64,000 nt of DNA from Pimelobacter simplex (GTDB lineage Bacteria > Actinomycetota > Actinomycetes > Propionibacteriales > Nocardioidaceae): contig NZ_CP096276.1 of the NCBI RefSeq assembly GCF_024662235.1, positions 868,001 through 932,000 on the forward strand, written 5' to 3'. The translations under genes were made by a program, and so were the position numbers. Within the stretch, counting starts at the first letter, position 1. The number at the start of each line of letters is the position of its first letter. Under the pieces are notes generated by a model, which was not told where the DNA came from, did not search any database, and saw nothing but the letters and a program-made list of their open reading frames with translations. Below, in pieces: positions 33,581-42,171 of this stretch.

Positions 33581-34497
33581 TGCCCAAGAAGAGCGACCAC
33601 CCCCAGAGCGAGGTCCACGTCGACGTCGAGGGCCGCACGATGCGGCTGACCAACCTCGAGAAGGTCCTCTACCCGAGCACCGGCACCACCAAGGGCGAGG
33701 TGCTCGACTACTACGTCCGGGTCGCGCCCGTCCTGCTCCCGCACCTGGCCGGGCGCCCGGTGACCCGGATCCGCTGGCCGCACGGCGTCGGCGACATGAG
33801 CTTCTTCGAGAAGAACGCGCCCGCCGGCACCCCGAGCTGGGTGCGCACCGCCGAGGTGCCGACCACCGGCAGCCGCGGGCCGAGCCGGCACGGCGACACC
33901 CTGGTGTTCCCGATCATCGACCAGCTGCCGACCCTGGTCTGGGCGGTCAACCTGGCCGCGCTCGAGCTGCACGTGCACCAGTGGACCGTCGACGACGACG
34001 GCGACCCGGTCGGCGCCGACCGGATCGTGATCGACCTCGACCCCGGCGAGCCCGCCGGCCTGCACGAGTGCTGCCAGGTCGCGCTACTCGTGCGCGACGC
34101 CCTCGCCGAGCGCGGTTACGACGCCCTGCCGGTCACCAGCGGCAGCAAGGGCCTGCACCTCTACGCCCCGCTCGCCGAGCCGCTGGCGTCCTCCGAGACC
34201 AGCGAGATCGCCCGGGAGATCGCCGAGGAGCTCGCCGCGGCCCACCCCCAGCAGCTCACCGCGACGATGACCAAGGCGCGGCGCCGGGGCAAGGTCTTCC
34301 TCGACTGGTCCCAGAACGCCGGCTCCAAGACCACCGTGGCGCCGTACTCGCTGCGGGGCACGACGCGCCCTCAGGTCGCCACCCCGATCGACTGGGACGA
34401 GGTGGCCGCCGGCGCCGAGGACCCGCTCGGGCTCGACCAGTTCAGCCCGGCCCAGGTGCTCGCCCGCGTCGAGGAGTACGGCGACCTGTTCAGCTGA
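33580..34497 (+). CDS. LigD-type polymerase/primase (NHEJ polymerase)
   Basis: The 305-residue protein is the archaeo-eukaryotic primase-like LigD polymerase module: LTNLEKVLYPSTGTTKGEVLDYY at the N-terminus, IDLDPGEP (catalytic DxD), TSGSKGLHLYAPL (motif II) and FLDWSQNAGSKTTVAPYSLR at the nucleotide site. It fills gaps at broken ends, preferring ribonucleotides. It starts at the TGA of the ligase gene (ATG sharing one base), so both are made together and could act as a split LigD. Its 3' end overlaps the convergent hypothetical gene by 8 bp. Confidence 0.93.
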   Translation: MPKKSDHPQSEVHVDVEGRTMRLTNLEKVLYPSTGTTKGEVLDYYVRVAPVLLPHLAGRPVTRIRWPHGVGDMSFFEKNAPAGTPSWVRTAEVPTTGSRGPSRHGDTLVFPIIDQLPTLVWAVNLAALELHVHQWTVDDDGDPVGADRIVIDLDPGEPAGLHECCQVALLVRDALAERGYDALPVTSGSKGLHLYAPLAEPLASSETSEIAREIAEELAAAHPQQLTATMTKARRRGKVFLDWSQNAGSKTTVAPYSLRGTTRPQVATPIDWDEVAAGAEDPLGLDQFSPAQVLARVEEYGDLFS

Positions 34498-34861
34498 TCC
34501 GGCGGCGCATGGCGTAGACGTCGAACTCGGTGACGACCCCCGCCGGGTCGCCGCCGGTGCCGACCGCGTGCGCGACCTCGTCGGGCGCGACCGCGTGGTC
34601 GGCCTCGTCGAGCGTGGCGTCGATGAGCAGCTGGAACTCCGGGGAGGGGTGGCTGACCCGCTGCCCGGTGGCCTCGATCCGCCAGCCCGCCCGGCCCATC
34701 TCGTTGAACAGGCCCATCAGCGTCGTGTTCTTCTCGGCCGCGAATCCCTCGAAGCCCTCACCGGACTCGACCAGGTAGACGGGCCGGGTGACCGTGAGCG
34801 CGGCGGCGTCGTACAGCGGCACCCACAGGCGCGCGTACTCGTAGCTCCGCTCGGCGCTCAC
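34490..34861 (-). CDS. Hypothetical protein, 123 residues
   Basis: I do not recognise this family. The product is acidic and soluble, with an alternating strand/helix pattern: YEYARLWVPLYDAAALTVTR, LMGLFNEMGRAGWRIEATG and a C-terminal EFDVYAMRRRIS. The G-W-R-I-E segment resembles short DUF-type proteins that end with a conserved W-E strand. GTG 34861 lies 6 nt after minus-strand TACACT (34868-34873), supporting the start and a leaderless mRNA. It overlaps the polymerase gene end by 8 bp. Confidence 0.72.
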   Translation of the reverse strand: MSAERSYEYARLWVPLYDAAALTVTRPVYLVESGEGFEGFAAEKNTTLMGLFNEMGRAGWRIEATGQRVSHPSPEFQLLIDATLDEADHAVAPDEVAHAVGTGGDPAGVVTEFDVYAMRRRIS

Positions 34862-34898
34862 CCAGCCAGTGTAGGACTCCGGGCCGACCTCGGGTGCG

Positions 34899-35717
34899 CT
34901 ACGCCGAGCGCAGCGGCCGCACGGCGGAGGGATCGACCACGTTGTCGAGGTCGATCCCGGCGCCCAGGACCTGTCCGTTGGCCACGATCCCGGGCGCGTC
35001 GACGACGTCGGCGACGATCACCGTGACGTTGTCGCGGCTGCCGGCGTCGAGCGCCGCGCGGACGATCCGGTCGGTGGCCATGCTGCGGGCGTCGAGCCCG
35101 AGCAGCATCTGGAGCGCGGCCGCCGAGAGCACGTCGGTGACGCCGTCGCTGCACAGCAGGAGCCGGTCGCCGGGCTGGAGCGCGAGCATCAGGATGTCGG
35201 GCTCGGGGACCTCGTCGGCGTCGATCGCGTGCATCACCACGTGGCGGTACGGCGACGCGGCCGCCTCCGCCTCGGTGATCCGGCCGGCGTCGAGCATCTC
35301 CTGGACCAGCGTCTGGTCGTGGCTGAGCTGGGTGAGCTCGCCCGCGCGCAGGAGGTAGGCCCGCGAGTCGCCGACCTGGGCCAGGGCGCTGTGCACCCCG
35401 TCGGTCAGGACGGCGGTCAGGGTGGTCGCCATGCCCGTGCGGTGCGGGTCGGCGGCGACCCCCGCGACGAGCTGGGCGTGCGCCTCGCGGGCCGCCAGGG
35501 CGAGCAGCCGGCCGGGCTCGTGGCCGGGATGGGCGAGCGCCCGCGCGCTCACGACGTACGTCGTCGTGGCCGACGCGATCTCACCGGCCGCCGCGCCGCC
35601 GACGCCGTCGGCCACGCAGAGCAGGTAGGGCCCGGCGAAGCCGGAGTCCTCATTGTTCGTCCGCACGCGGCCGGTGTCGCTGCGTGCGTCGAAGCGGAAT
35701 TGGAGCACGACGCTCAC
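34899..35717 (-). CDS. PP2C-type protein phosphatase (PstP-like catalytic domain)
   Basis: The 272-residue protein is a canonical bacterial PPM phosphatase: TGRVRTNNEDS, CVADGVGG, ATTLTAVL, QVGDSRAYLLR, LLLCSDGVTD and SRDNVTVIV. These give the complete set of Mn-binding Asp residues. It lacks the C-terminal membrane helix of PstP and so is cytosolic. GTG 35717 gives the longest form, but GTG 35708 has GGAGG at 8 nt and may be the true start. It stands alone, about 4 kb from the phosphosignalling island, so it could serve any kinase. Confidence 0.92.
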   Translation of the reverse strand: MSVVLQFRFDARSDTGRVRTNNEDSGFAGPYLLCVADGVGGAAAGEIASATTTYVVSARALAHPGHEPGRLLALAAREAHAQLVAGVAADPHRTGMATTLTAVLTDGVHSALAQVGDSRAYLLRAGELTQLSHDQTLVQEMLDAGRITEAEAAASPYRHVVMHAIDADEVPEPDILMLALQPGDRLLLCSDGVTDVLSAAALQMLLGLDARSMATDRIVRAALDAGSRDNVTVIVADVVDAPGIVANGQVLGAGIDLDNVVDPSAVRPLRSA

Positions 35718-35765
35718 CTCCCTGGTCCTGCTTGTTCAACGCCGGGGAGGGGCGTCGTAGTTCCC

Positions 35766-35996
35766 TCAGCTGCGGAAGCCGACCTGCCCCGCGGTGCTCC
35801 GGCCGATCTCGACGTAGGCGAGCTTGGCGGCGGCGACGACGGTGACCTTGCCCTTGGTGTCGGTCAGCGTGAGCACGCCGTCACCGGAGGAGAGGGCCTC
35901 CTTGACCTGCGCGGCGATCGACTCGTTGGACTCGTCGGTCTCGATGACGAGCTCGCGGGCGGTCTGCTGGACACCGATCTTGACCTCGACGGTCAT
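35766..35996 (-). CDS. DUF3107 protein (TB9.4-like)
   Basis: The 76-residue protein (MTVEVKIGVQQTARELVIETD, VLTLTDTKGKVTVVAAAKLAYVEIG) belongs to the small actinobacterial DUF3107 family represented by M. tuberculosis Rv3208A. ATG 35996 is preceded by AGGAG with 7 nt spacing and is preferred over GTG 36002. It follows the TetR gene in the same direction, as in M. tuberculosis. The function is unknown; the beta-rich sequence suggests a small ligand- or protein-binding fold. Confidence 0.87.
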   Translation of the reverse strand: MTVEVKIGVQQTARELVIETDESNESIAAQVKEALSSGDGVLTLTDTKGKVTVVAAAKLAYVEIGRSTAGQVGFRS

Positions 35997-36035
35997 GGTC
36001 ACACTCCTGGTTCGTGGGGACGGCGCAAGCCAAGC

Positions 36036-36680
36036 CTAGTCATTGAGCGGGTAGCCGCGGATGCCGCGCCAGGCCAGTCCCGCCACCAGTGCCGTGGCCT
36101 GGTCACGGGTCAGGTCCGCGAGACCGCTCTCGGCCTCGGTGAGCCAGAACCGCGCGCTGACCTGGGCCATTCCCACCAGCGAGACGGCGAGCAGCTGCGA
36201 GGCCGACGAGGGCAGCCCGGTGTCGTCCTTGATCACCGAGGCGATCATCGCGGCGCACTCGGTGGTGACCCGGTCGACGTGGCCGCGCACCGCGGGCTCG
36301 TTGGTGAGGTCGGACTCGAAGACCAGGCGGAAGGCGCCGGTGTCGTGGCCGACGTAGGCGTAGAAGGCGTCGATCGCGGCCGCCACGCGCTGCTTGTTGT
36401 CCTGGGTGGACTCGAGCGCCTCGCGGCAGTTGGCGATGATCGAGTCGCACGCGGCGTCGAGGATCGCCAGGTAGAGCTCGAGCTTGCCGGGGAAGTGCTG
36501 GTAGAGCACCGGCTTGGACACACCCGCGCGCTCGGCGATGTCGTCCATCGCCGCCGCGTGGTAGCCCTGTGCGACGAAGACCTCGAGCGCGGCGGCCAGC
36601 AGCTGCGCACGTCGCTCGCGGCGGGGCAGGCGCACACCGCGCGGTCGCGTCTCGTCCAGGTCGAACTGCTCGGTCACCAC
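36036..36680 (-). CDS. TetR-family transcriptional regulator
   Basis: The 214-residue regulator has the TetR N-terminal HTH (RRAQLLAAALEVFVAQGYHAAAMDDIAERAGVSK split around residues 22-60, then VLYQHFPGKLELY) and an all-helical ligand domain. GTG 36680 lies 7 nt after minus-strand TAGGCT (36688-36693), which fixes the start. It is divergent from moeZ and upstream of the DUF3107 gene, the order found around Rv3208. Its ligand and targets are unknown; autoregulation in the shared intergenic region is likely but unproven. Confidence 0.9.
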   Translation of the reverse strand: MVTEQFDLDETRPRGVRLPRRERRAQLLAAALEVFVAQGYHAAAMDDIAERAGVSKPVLYQHFPGKLELYLAILDAACDSIIANCREALESTQDNKQRVAAAIDAFYAYVGHDTGAFRLVFESDLTNEPAVRGHVDRVTTECAAMIASVIKDDTGLPSSASQLLAVSLVGMAQVSARFWLTEAESGLADLTRDQATALVAGLAWRGIRGYPLND

Positions 36681-36864
36681 GTCCGTGAGCCTACTCGCTG
36701 GTAGGGCGTCGGCCACGCACCGGGCGCCGGTCCAATGGGCGGGACGTGGTGACCGAGCCTTGGACGGCCCAGGGACCATGGAGGGACCAGGGAACATCCG
36801 GCCGCGTCCGCAGCGTTGGCCCTGGACCGACCCGCATCCCGAACATCAGTACGAGGAGTACGCC

Positions 36865-38073
36865 GTGAGCTTTCCCGCGCTCGTCGAGCCGGCCGCTGAG
36901 CTGACCATCGACGAGGTCCGCCGCTACAGCCGTCACCTGATCATCCCCGACGTCGCGATGGACGGCCAGAAGCGCCTCAAGAACGCCAAGGTCCTCGTCA
37001 TCGGCGCCGGCGGTCTCGGCAGCCCGGCGCTGCTCTACCTGGCCGCCGCGGGCGTCGGCACGCTCGGCATCGCCGAGTTCGACGAGGTCGACGAGTCCAA
37101 CCTGCAGCGCCAGGTCATCCACGGGATGTCCGACCTCGGCAAGTCCAAGGGCCTCTCGGCCAAGGAGTCGATCCTCGAGATCAACCCCCTGGTCAACGTG
37201 ATCCTCCACGAGACCCGCCTCGACAACGACAACGTGCTCGAGGTCTTCAAGGGCTACGACCTCATCGTCGACGGCACCGACAACTTCGCCACGCGCTACA
37301 TGGTCAACGACGCGGCGTACTTCCTCGGGATCCCCTACGTGTGGGGCTCGATCTACCGCTTCGACGGCCAGGCGTCGGTCTTCGCGCCCACCATGGCCGA
37401 CGACGCCCCCTGCTACCGCTGCCTCTACCCCGAGCCCCCGCCGCCGGGCATGGTCCCCTCGTGCGCCGAGGGCGGCGTGCTGGGTGTCCTGTGCGCGTCC
37501 ATCGGCTCGATCCAGGTCAACGAGGCCATCAAGCTGCTCATCGGCGCCGGCGAGCCCGCCATCGGCAAGCTCGTCATCTACGACGCCCTCGAGCTCGAGT
37601 GGCGCAAGCTCAAGGTCCGCAAGGACCCCAACTGCGCGCTGTGCGGCGAGAACCCGACCGTCACCGGCCTGATCGACTACGACGCCTTCTGCGGCGCGAT
37701 CTCCGAGGAGGCCGCCGACGCCGCCGTCGACGCCACCATCTCGGTGACCCAGCTCGCCTCCATGATCAAGGAGAAGGAGGAGGGCAGCCGCGACTTCGTC
37801 CTCGTCGACGTGCGCGAGCCCGCCGAGGCCGAGATCAACCACATCCCCGGCGCGGTCCTCATCCCCAAGGGCGACTTCCTCAACGGCACCGCCCTCGGTC
37901 AGCTGCCGCCGGTCGACTCCGGCAAGCAGGTCGTCCTGCACTGCAAGAGCGGCGTGCGGTCCGCGGAGTGCCTGGCGATCGTCAAGGGTGCCGGCTACGA
38001 CGACGCGGTCCACGTGGGCGGCGGCGTGGTGGCCTGGGTCAACCAGATCGACCCCAGCCAGCCGTCGTACTGA
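36865..38073 (+). CDS. moeZ: Adenylyltransferase/sulfurtransferase MoeZ (MoeB plus rhodanese)
   Basis: The 402-residue protein is an E1-like domain (GAGGLGSPALLYLAAAGVG for ATP, two CxxC zinc pairs CYRC and CALC) fused to a C-terminal rhodanese domain with active-site Cys in LHCKSGVRS. MoeZ adenylates and thiocarboxylates the C-terminal Gly-Gly of sulfur carriers such as MoaD, ThiS and CysO. GTG 36865 follows GAGGAG (36853-36858) at 6 nt. A 9-bp perfect inverted repeat downstream at 38192-38221 may end the transcript. Confidence 0.94.
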   Translation: MSFPALVEPAAELTIDEVRRYSRHLIIPDVAMDGQKRLKNAKVLVIGAGGLGSPALLYLAAAGVGTLGIAEFDEVDESNLQRQVIHGMSDLGKSKGLSAKESILEINPLVNVILHETRLDNDNVLEVFKGYDLIVDGTDNFATRYMVNDAAYFLGIPYVWGSIYRFDGQASVFAPTMADDAPCYRCLYPEPPPPGMVPSCAEGGVLGVLCASIGSIQVNEAIKLLIGAGEPAIGKLVIYDALELEWRKLKVRKDPNCALCGENPTVTGLIDYDAFCGAISEEAADAAVDATISVTQLASMIKEKEEGSRDFVLVDVREPAEAEINHIPGAVLIPKGDFLNGTALGQLPPVDSGKQVVLHCKSGVRSAECLAIVKGAGYDDAVHVGGGVVAWVNQIDPSQPSY

Positions 38074-38191
38074 GCCGACGGAGCGACCCCTTGCCGTAAC
38101 CGCGACGCCACGTCGTCGTTGGTCCTGGCAACGCGGCTTCGGCCGCTCGCACCGATCGGAACCATGCGTTCACCGCACCGAGGGAGCACCT

Positions 38192-38221
38192 GAGAGCCCC
38201 GTCCTCACGGATGGGGCTCTC
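38192..38221 (+). terminator. Hairpin downstream of moeZ
   Basis: A perfect 9-bp inverted repeat, GAGAGCCCC and GGGGCTCTC, is separated by a 12-nt loop. There is no T-run, but actinobacterial intrinsic terminators often lack one. It also lies 35 nt upstream of the alkyltransferase-like gene, so it could instead be an operator. Confidence 0.55.
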
Positions 38222-38255
38222 GGCGTCTCCGGGCCCGGCCTGGCACGATCGCGCC

Positions 38256-38558
38256 ATGGACGAGGGGTACGTCGAGCGGGTGCTCGACCTGGTCGAGCAG
38301 ATCCCGCCCGGGCGGGTGACGACCTACGGCGCGATCGCGGAGGTCGCCGGAGGAGGACCCCGTCAGGTGGGGTCGGTGATGGCGCGCTACGGCGCTCCGG
38401 TGCCGTGGTGGCGCGTCGTGCGTGCCGACGGCACGCTCCCACCCAGCCACGACGACCAGGCGCGCGCGGAGTACCTCGCCGAGGGGACGCCGCTGCGCAA
38501 CGGCAGCGGCGCCCTCGACATGCGCCGGGCCTTCTGGGACCCGGCGACGGGGGACTAG
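38256..38558 (+). CDS. Alkyltransferase-like (ATL) protein, MGMT family without the active Cys
   Basis: The 100-residue protein is the DNA-binding domain of O6-alkylguanine-DNA alkyltransferases (IPPGRVTTYGAIAEVAG, the HTH GGPRQVGSVMARYG). The PCHR acceptor motif reads P50-W51-W52-R53, so the methyl-accepting Cys is Trp. This is the mark of ATL proteins, which bind O6-alkylguanine, flip the base and hand the lesion to nucleotide excision repair. ATG 38256 lies 6 nt after CACGAT (38244-38249). M. tuberculosis Rv3204 has the same neighbours. Confidence 0.92.
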   Translation: MDEGYVERVLDLVEQIPPGRVTTYGAIAEVAGGGPRQVGSVMARYGAPVPWWRVVRADGTLPPSHDDQARAEYLAEGTPLRNGSGALDMRRAFWDPATGD

Positions 38559-38569
38559 CTCAGCTCAGA

Positions 38570-39061
38570 TCAGCTCAGCGCCGCGATGGCGGCGTCGTAG
38601 TCCGGCTCGGTCGCGATCTCGGGGACCAGCTCGGAGTGCAGCACGGTGCCGTCGGCGTCGACCACGACGACCGAGCGGGCGAACAGGCCGGCGAGCTTTC
38701 CGTCGGCCATCTTGACGCCGTAGTCCTCACCGAAGGACGAGCGGAAGCCCGACGCGGTCTGGACGTTGTCGATGCCCTCGGCGCCGCAGAACCGGCCCAG
38801 CGCGGGCGGCAGGTCCTGGGAGACGTTGATGACGGTGGTGTTGTCGAGGCCGGCGGCGAGCTCGTTGAACTTGCGCACGCTGGCCGCGCAGACGCCGGTG
38901 TCGATGCTCGGGAAGATGTTGAGGACCGCGCGCTGGCCCTCGGGCAGGGCGATCGCGCTGAAGTCGGCGCCGGCCAGCTCGAAGGTCGGGGCGGACGTGC
39001 CGACGGCGGGGAGGTCGCCGACGGTCTGGACGGGGTTCCCCCCGAGTGCAGTGGTAGCCAT
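38570..39061 (-). CDS. tpx: Thiol peroxidase, atypical 2-Cys peroxiredoxin
   Basis: The 163-residue protein is Tpx: peroxidatic Cys58 in [16 protein letters not shown] (S/T-x-x-T-x-x-C) and resolving Cys92 in GRFCGAEGI, which form an intramolecular disulfide reduced by thioredoxin. It detoxifies hydrogen peroxide and organic hydroperoxides. ATG 39061 has an AAAGAGG ribosome binding site just upstream. It lies 35 bp downstream of the large membrane protein gene on the same strand and converges on the ATL gene. Confidence 0.94.
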   Translation of the reverse strand: MATTALGGNPVQTVGDLPAVGTSAPTFELAGADFSAIALPEGQRAVLNIFPSIDTGVCAASVRKFNELAAGLDNTTVINVSQDLPPALGRFCGAEGIDNVQTASGFRSSFGEDYGVKMADGKLAGLFARSVVVVDADGTVLHSELVPEIATEPDYDAAIAALS

Positions 39062-39096
39062 GCCTCTTTGTCTAGCAGGTCGCCCGAGGGCGCCCG

Positions 39097-41646
39097 TCAC
39101 CGGAGCCGCCCCAAGAACCCGACGGCCTGGCGCACCTCCAGCAGCCGGCGCTCCCAGGTGATGCCGACGACGGTGAGCAGCGCGCCGGCCAGGCCGATCC
39201 AGACCCACTTGGGGAAGTCGCCCGCGTAGGGCCCGATCTCGCGCAGGACGACGATCGCGCCGACGGTCGCGCCGGTGACCAGCGGGGCGCTCCAGCGCAG
39301 GGCGGCACCCGCCACGGTGAGCGCCAGGCAGGCCGCGCCGAGGACGAGCGCGCGCAGCGAGACCGGGTCGCCCAGCACCCACAGCAGCGACGGGACGGTG
39401 CCGACGAGCAGCCCGGGGAGCAGTGCCTCGGCGGTGCCGACGGAGGGGGAGCGCTGCATCCGCCACAGCCCGAGGGCGACCAGGCCCGCGGCGAGCGGCA
39501 GCGTGTACGGCTCCGGCGCGTGCACGTCGAGGTCGGCGAGCCGGACCCACGAGGCGAGCACCAGCAGGACGACGCCGCCGATCGCGCACCAGCGGCGCGA
39601 CTCGTGGAGCAGCGCGGTCGCGCACACGATGAAGCCGGCGACGGTCAGCCACAGCGAGGTGTAGCCGCCCGGGTCCGCGGTCGCGACCAGCGAGACCGGG
39701 AAGGTGACGATCGCGGCGCCGATCGCGGCCGCCTCGACCTCGACCCGGGGGAGCGCGAGCGCCAGCCGGCCGACCGCGAGCAGGACCGGGATGGCGACCC
39801 AGGCGGTGCCGCCACCGGCGACGTGGACGCCGGCCGCGGTGGCGAGCGCCAGGAGCGGGACGGCGGCGAGGCCGCCGACCAGACGGCGGCCGGCGTCGCG
39901 GCCGAGGACCGCGAGGGCGAGCATCGCGGCGCTGAGCGCGCCGGCGAGGGCGAGCGTGAGGGTCGCGCTGGGGGTGGCGGTCAGGGCGGCCCCGCCGGCC
40001 ACTGTCGCGGCGGCCGCGGCGAGGACACCGGCCCGGGGGCCGCTGGCGCTCAGCGCGAGGCCGGCCGCCCCGATCGCGGTCAGCGCGAGGACGCCGGCGG
40101 GCAGGGCCAGCGCGACGTCGTACGACGCGAGGGTGGTGGCCGCGCCCAGGCCGACGGTGAGACCGGCGACCTCGGCCCACACCCGCGGCGCGTTGCGGCC
40201 GCGGTCGGGGGTGAGCAGCACGAGGCAGGCGAGCACGACGAGCAGCGAGGGGACGAGCAGGAGCGGCTCGGTGAACGGCTCCGGGCCGTCCAGCCGGACG
40301 CCCACCGGGTGCTCGAAGCCCTGCGCGATCCGGCTCCAGCGGTCCAGCGCGGTGCCCGAGGTGCCCGCGGCGAGCCCGGCGAGGATCAGCGCACCCATGC
40401 CCGCCGGAGCGATCGCGACGACCCGGAAGGATCGGGGGAGCAGGGCGAGCGCGAGCACCCACACCGTGGTCGCCGCGAGGGCGATCAGCCCGACGGTCCG
40501 GGCGCCGTCGTCGGCCCAGGGGAGCGTCACGATCCCGGTCACGACCAGCGCGGCGCCGCTGGCCCCGGCGAGGAGCGTCTCGTGGTGGCGGGCGACCAGA
40601 CCGGGGACGAGCAGCAGCCCGGCGGTGACGAGCAGCGACCAGCCGGTGCCCTCGATCCACAGCTCGCGCAGGGTCGGCTCGTCGAGTGCGAGGAGCAGGC
40701 CGCCGGTCCCGGTGCTCAGCCAGACCAGGCCGCTCGCGGCGGCCGCCGACCACAGCAGCGCGGGCGTGCGCTGAAGCCGGCCGACGAGGACCGCGCCGAT
40801 GCCGACGGCGGTGAGCGCGTGGCCGGTGACGAGGTGGTGGTCGGTGGCGACCATCGCGCCGCCGTAGGCGACGACGAGGGCGATGCCCGCGATCACCTGC
40901 GGGGCGACCAGTCGCGGCTGTGCGCCGACGCGCAGCAGGCCGAGGGCGATGCCCGCGACGAGCGTCACCAGACCGGCCACGCACGCGACGGTGCCGTCGG
41001 CGGTGTCGCCGAACCACCCGGCGGCACCGGCGCCGACGACGTCGAGGGCGAGCATGCCGAGTGCGACGACGACCAGGGACTCCCCGGCGATGCGCAGCCC
41101 GATCCGGTGCAGGAGCAGGGCCGACGTACCGGCGGCGAGGGTGAAGCCGGCCAGGACCGCCGTACGGCCGCCGACGCCGAGCGTGGACCAGGAGACCGCG
41201 AGGAAGATGATCGCCGCGACCAGCAGGCAGAAGGCGCCGAGGCCGAGCAGGATCTTCGGCACCGACGCGAACGCGACGCCGCTGTGCGCTGCCGCCGGGG
41301 GCGGCGGGGGCGTGGCCGCGGCGCCCGGTCCGGCCGGGTACGGCGGGAGCGGCGGCGGAGGCGCCGGGATCGAGGTCGACCGCTTCGGCTCGACCGGCTG
41401 TCCCGGCGGCACCAGCGGTCCGCCGAGGGCGGACACGGCGACCGGCCGGGCGCCAGTGGTGGCCGCGCGGTGGGTGTCGCTCGCGCGGCGCAGCTCGGCC
41501 AGCAGGGTGTCGGCCCGGCCCAGCGTGCCGAAGAGGTCGACCGCCAGGGAATGGCGGACCAGCAGGTCGCAGGTCGGGCAGACGCGGACGCCGACCGGCA
41601 GGTCGGCGCGGCAGTCGGGACAGAGCGTCGGGTCGGCGTAGCGCAT
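39097..41646 (-). CDS. Large polytopic membrane protein with N-terminal zinc ribbon (SCO7613-like)
   Basis: The 849-residue protein begins with a two-CxxC zinc ribbon ([20 protein letters not shown]), then a short helical segment, a Pro-rich linker and about twenty or more hydrophobic helices from residue 125 to the end. I associate this layout with the actinobacterial SCO7613 C-terminal-domain membrane proteins, which have no known function. ATG 41646 has GAGGAG at 8 nt. Upstream is a 525-bp non-coding region rich in inverted repeats. The name is tentative; topology is clear. Confidence 0.82.
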   Translation of the reverse strand: MRYADPTLCPDCRADLPVGVRVCPTCDLLVRHSLAVDLFGTLGRADTLLAELRRASDTHRAATTGARPVAVSALGGPLVPPGQPVEPKRSTSIPAPPPPLPPYPAGPGAAATPPPPPAAAHSGVAFASVPKILLGLGAFCLLVAAIIFLAVSWSTLGVGGRTAVLAGFTLAAGTSALLLHRIGLRIAGESLVVVALGMLALDVVGAGAAGWFGDTADGTVACVAGLVTLVAGIALGLLRVGAQPRLVAPQVIAGIALVVAYGGAMVATDHHLVTGHALTAVGIGAVLVGRLQRTPALLWSAAAASGLVWLSTGTGGLLLALDEPTLRELWIEGTGWSLLVTAGLLLVPGLVARHHETLLAGASGAALVVTGIVTLPWADDGARTVGLIALAATTVWVLALALLPRSFRVVAIAPAGMGALILAGLAAGTSGTALDRWSRIAQGFEHPVGVRLDGPEPFTEPLLLVPSLLVVLACLVLLTPDRGRNAPRVWAEVAGLTVGLGAATTLASYDVALALPAGVLALTAIGAAGLALSASGPRAGVLAAAAATVAGGAALTATPSATLTLALAGALSAAMLALAVLGRDAGRRLVGGLAAVPLLALATAAGVHVAGGGTAWVAIPVLLAVGRLALALPRVEVEAAAIGAAIVTFPVSLVATADPGGYTSLWLTVAGFIVCATALLHESRRWCAIGGVVLLVLASWVRLADLDVHAPEPYTLPLAAGLVALGLWRMQRSPSVGTAEALLPGLLVGTVPSLLWVLGDPVSLRALVLGAACLALTVAGAALRWSAPLVTGATVGAIVVLREIGPYAGDFPKWVWIGLAGALLTVVGITWERRLLEVRQAVGFLGRLR

Positions 41647-41892
41647 GGATCCATCTCCTCACGCGCCGCGGGGCCCCGGCATCGCGCGGGAACTCAGGTC
41701 CCCTGAGTACCCGCACTCAGGTCGGGAAGGTTCTCCACAGGCCGTCCCCAATTTTGGGGAGGAGGTCGGCGTTCCTGTGGACGACCTCCCGCGTGTCTGT
41801 GGACGACACGCCGAAGATCGGTGGATGACGAGAAACCCCCGAAAAACTTGGTGGAAACCCCTTGCGACAGGGTCGTGGACGGGCGTAGAACT
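41647..41892. other. Intergenic region with inverted repeats and DnaA-box-like sites
   Basis: No gene is seen. The stretch holds CTCAGG-TCC-CCTGAG (41693-41707), a repeated ACTCAGGTC (41692 and 41716), CCCCAATTTTGGGG (about 41747-41760), and two hairpins with TGTGGAC in the loop, the second a 7-bp perfect stem GCGTGTC/GACACGC (about 41791-41811). Three sites match the actinobacterial DnaA box TTGTCCACA at 8 of 9: 41731-41739 (TTCTCCACA), 41776-41784 and 41798-41806 (both TGTGGACGA, reverse). It includes the promoter region of the minus-strand membrane protein and the A-rich start of the RNA promoter below. Confidence 0.6.
41862..41891 (+). promoter_or_regulatory. Promoter of the candidate structured RNA
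   Basis: TTGCGA at 41862-41867 and TAGAAC at 41886-41891 are separated by 18 nt. An A-rich tract (GAAAAACTTGGTGGAAAC, about 41841-41858), rare in this genome, lies just upstream like an UP element. Transcription would start near 41897. This is the strongest sigma-A-like promoter I see in the window. Confidence 0.55.
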
Positions 41893-42127
41893 TCTCCCAC
41901 GCACTCCTCCGGGAGAGCGGGATCAGCCGGAAGGCGACGATCCAGCCGGCCAGGCCGAGACCTTCGGGTCGAGGCGAGGCGGCCCCTCACGGGGACGCCG
42001 GCCGCGCGAGCCGGGTGACGAGGCTCGTGGGATCTGTGCAGCCGGGTGATCGACCGGGAGCGTCACCAGTACCGGTCACCTTGAAGGGCCCTTGTGACTC
42101 ATACTCACGAGGGCCCTTCGCCTTTTT
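41893..42127 (+). ncRNA. Candidate structured non-coding RNA, about 230 nt
   Basis: No ORF is convincing here, but the strand folds into successive hairpins: TCTCCC/GGGAGA (41893-41916); GCC-GA-GACC-TTCG-GGTC-GA-GGC (41954-41975), with a TTCG tetraloop and opposed GA pairs; GGCG-g-CCCC-TCAC-GGGG-a-CGCC (41978-41999); CGAGCC/GGCTCG (42007-42027); and GACCGG/CCGGTC (42052-42077). CCGGGTGA occurs twice (42011, 42042). A promoter precedes it and a 15-bp terminator ends it. I find none of the signatures I know for RNase P, SRP, tmRNA, 6C RNA or common riboswitches. It could be a 6S-like or species-specific sRNA. Confidence 0.55.
42083..42126 (+). terminator. Strong intrinsic terminator
   Basis: A 15-bp stem with one wobble pair (GAAGGGCCCTTGTGA at 42083-42097 and TCACGAGGGCCCTTC at 42105-42119), a 7-nt loop and a GCCTTTTTC tail. 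It ends the candidate RNA and separates it from the cupin gene that starts 45 nt later. Confidence 0.88.
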
Positions 42128-42171
42128 CGCCTCCGCCCGCGGACCGTCCGGGCGCCGGGCACACTGGCCCC

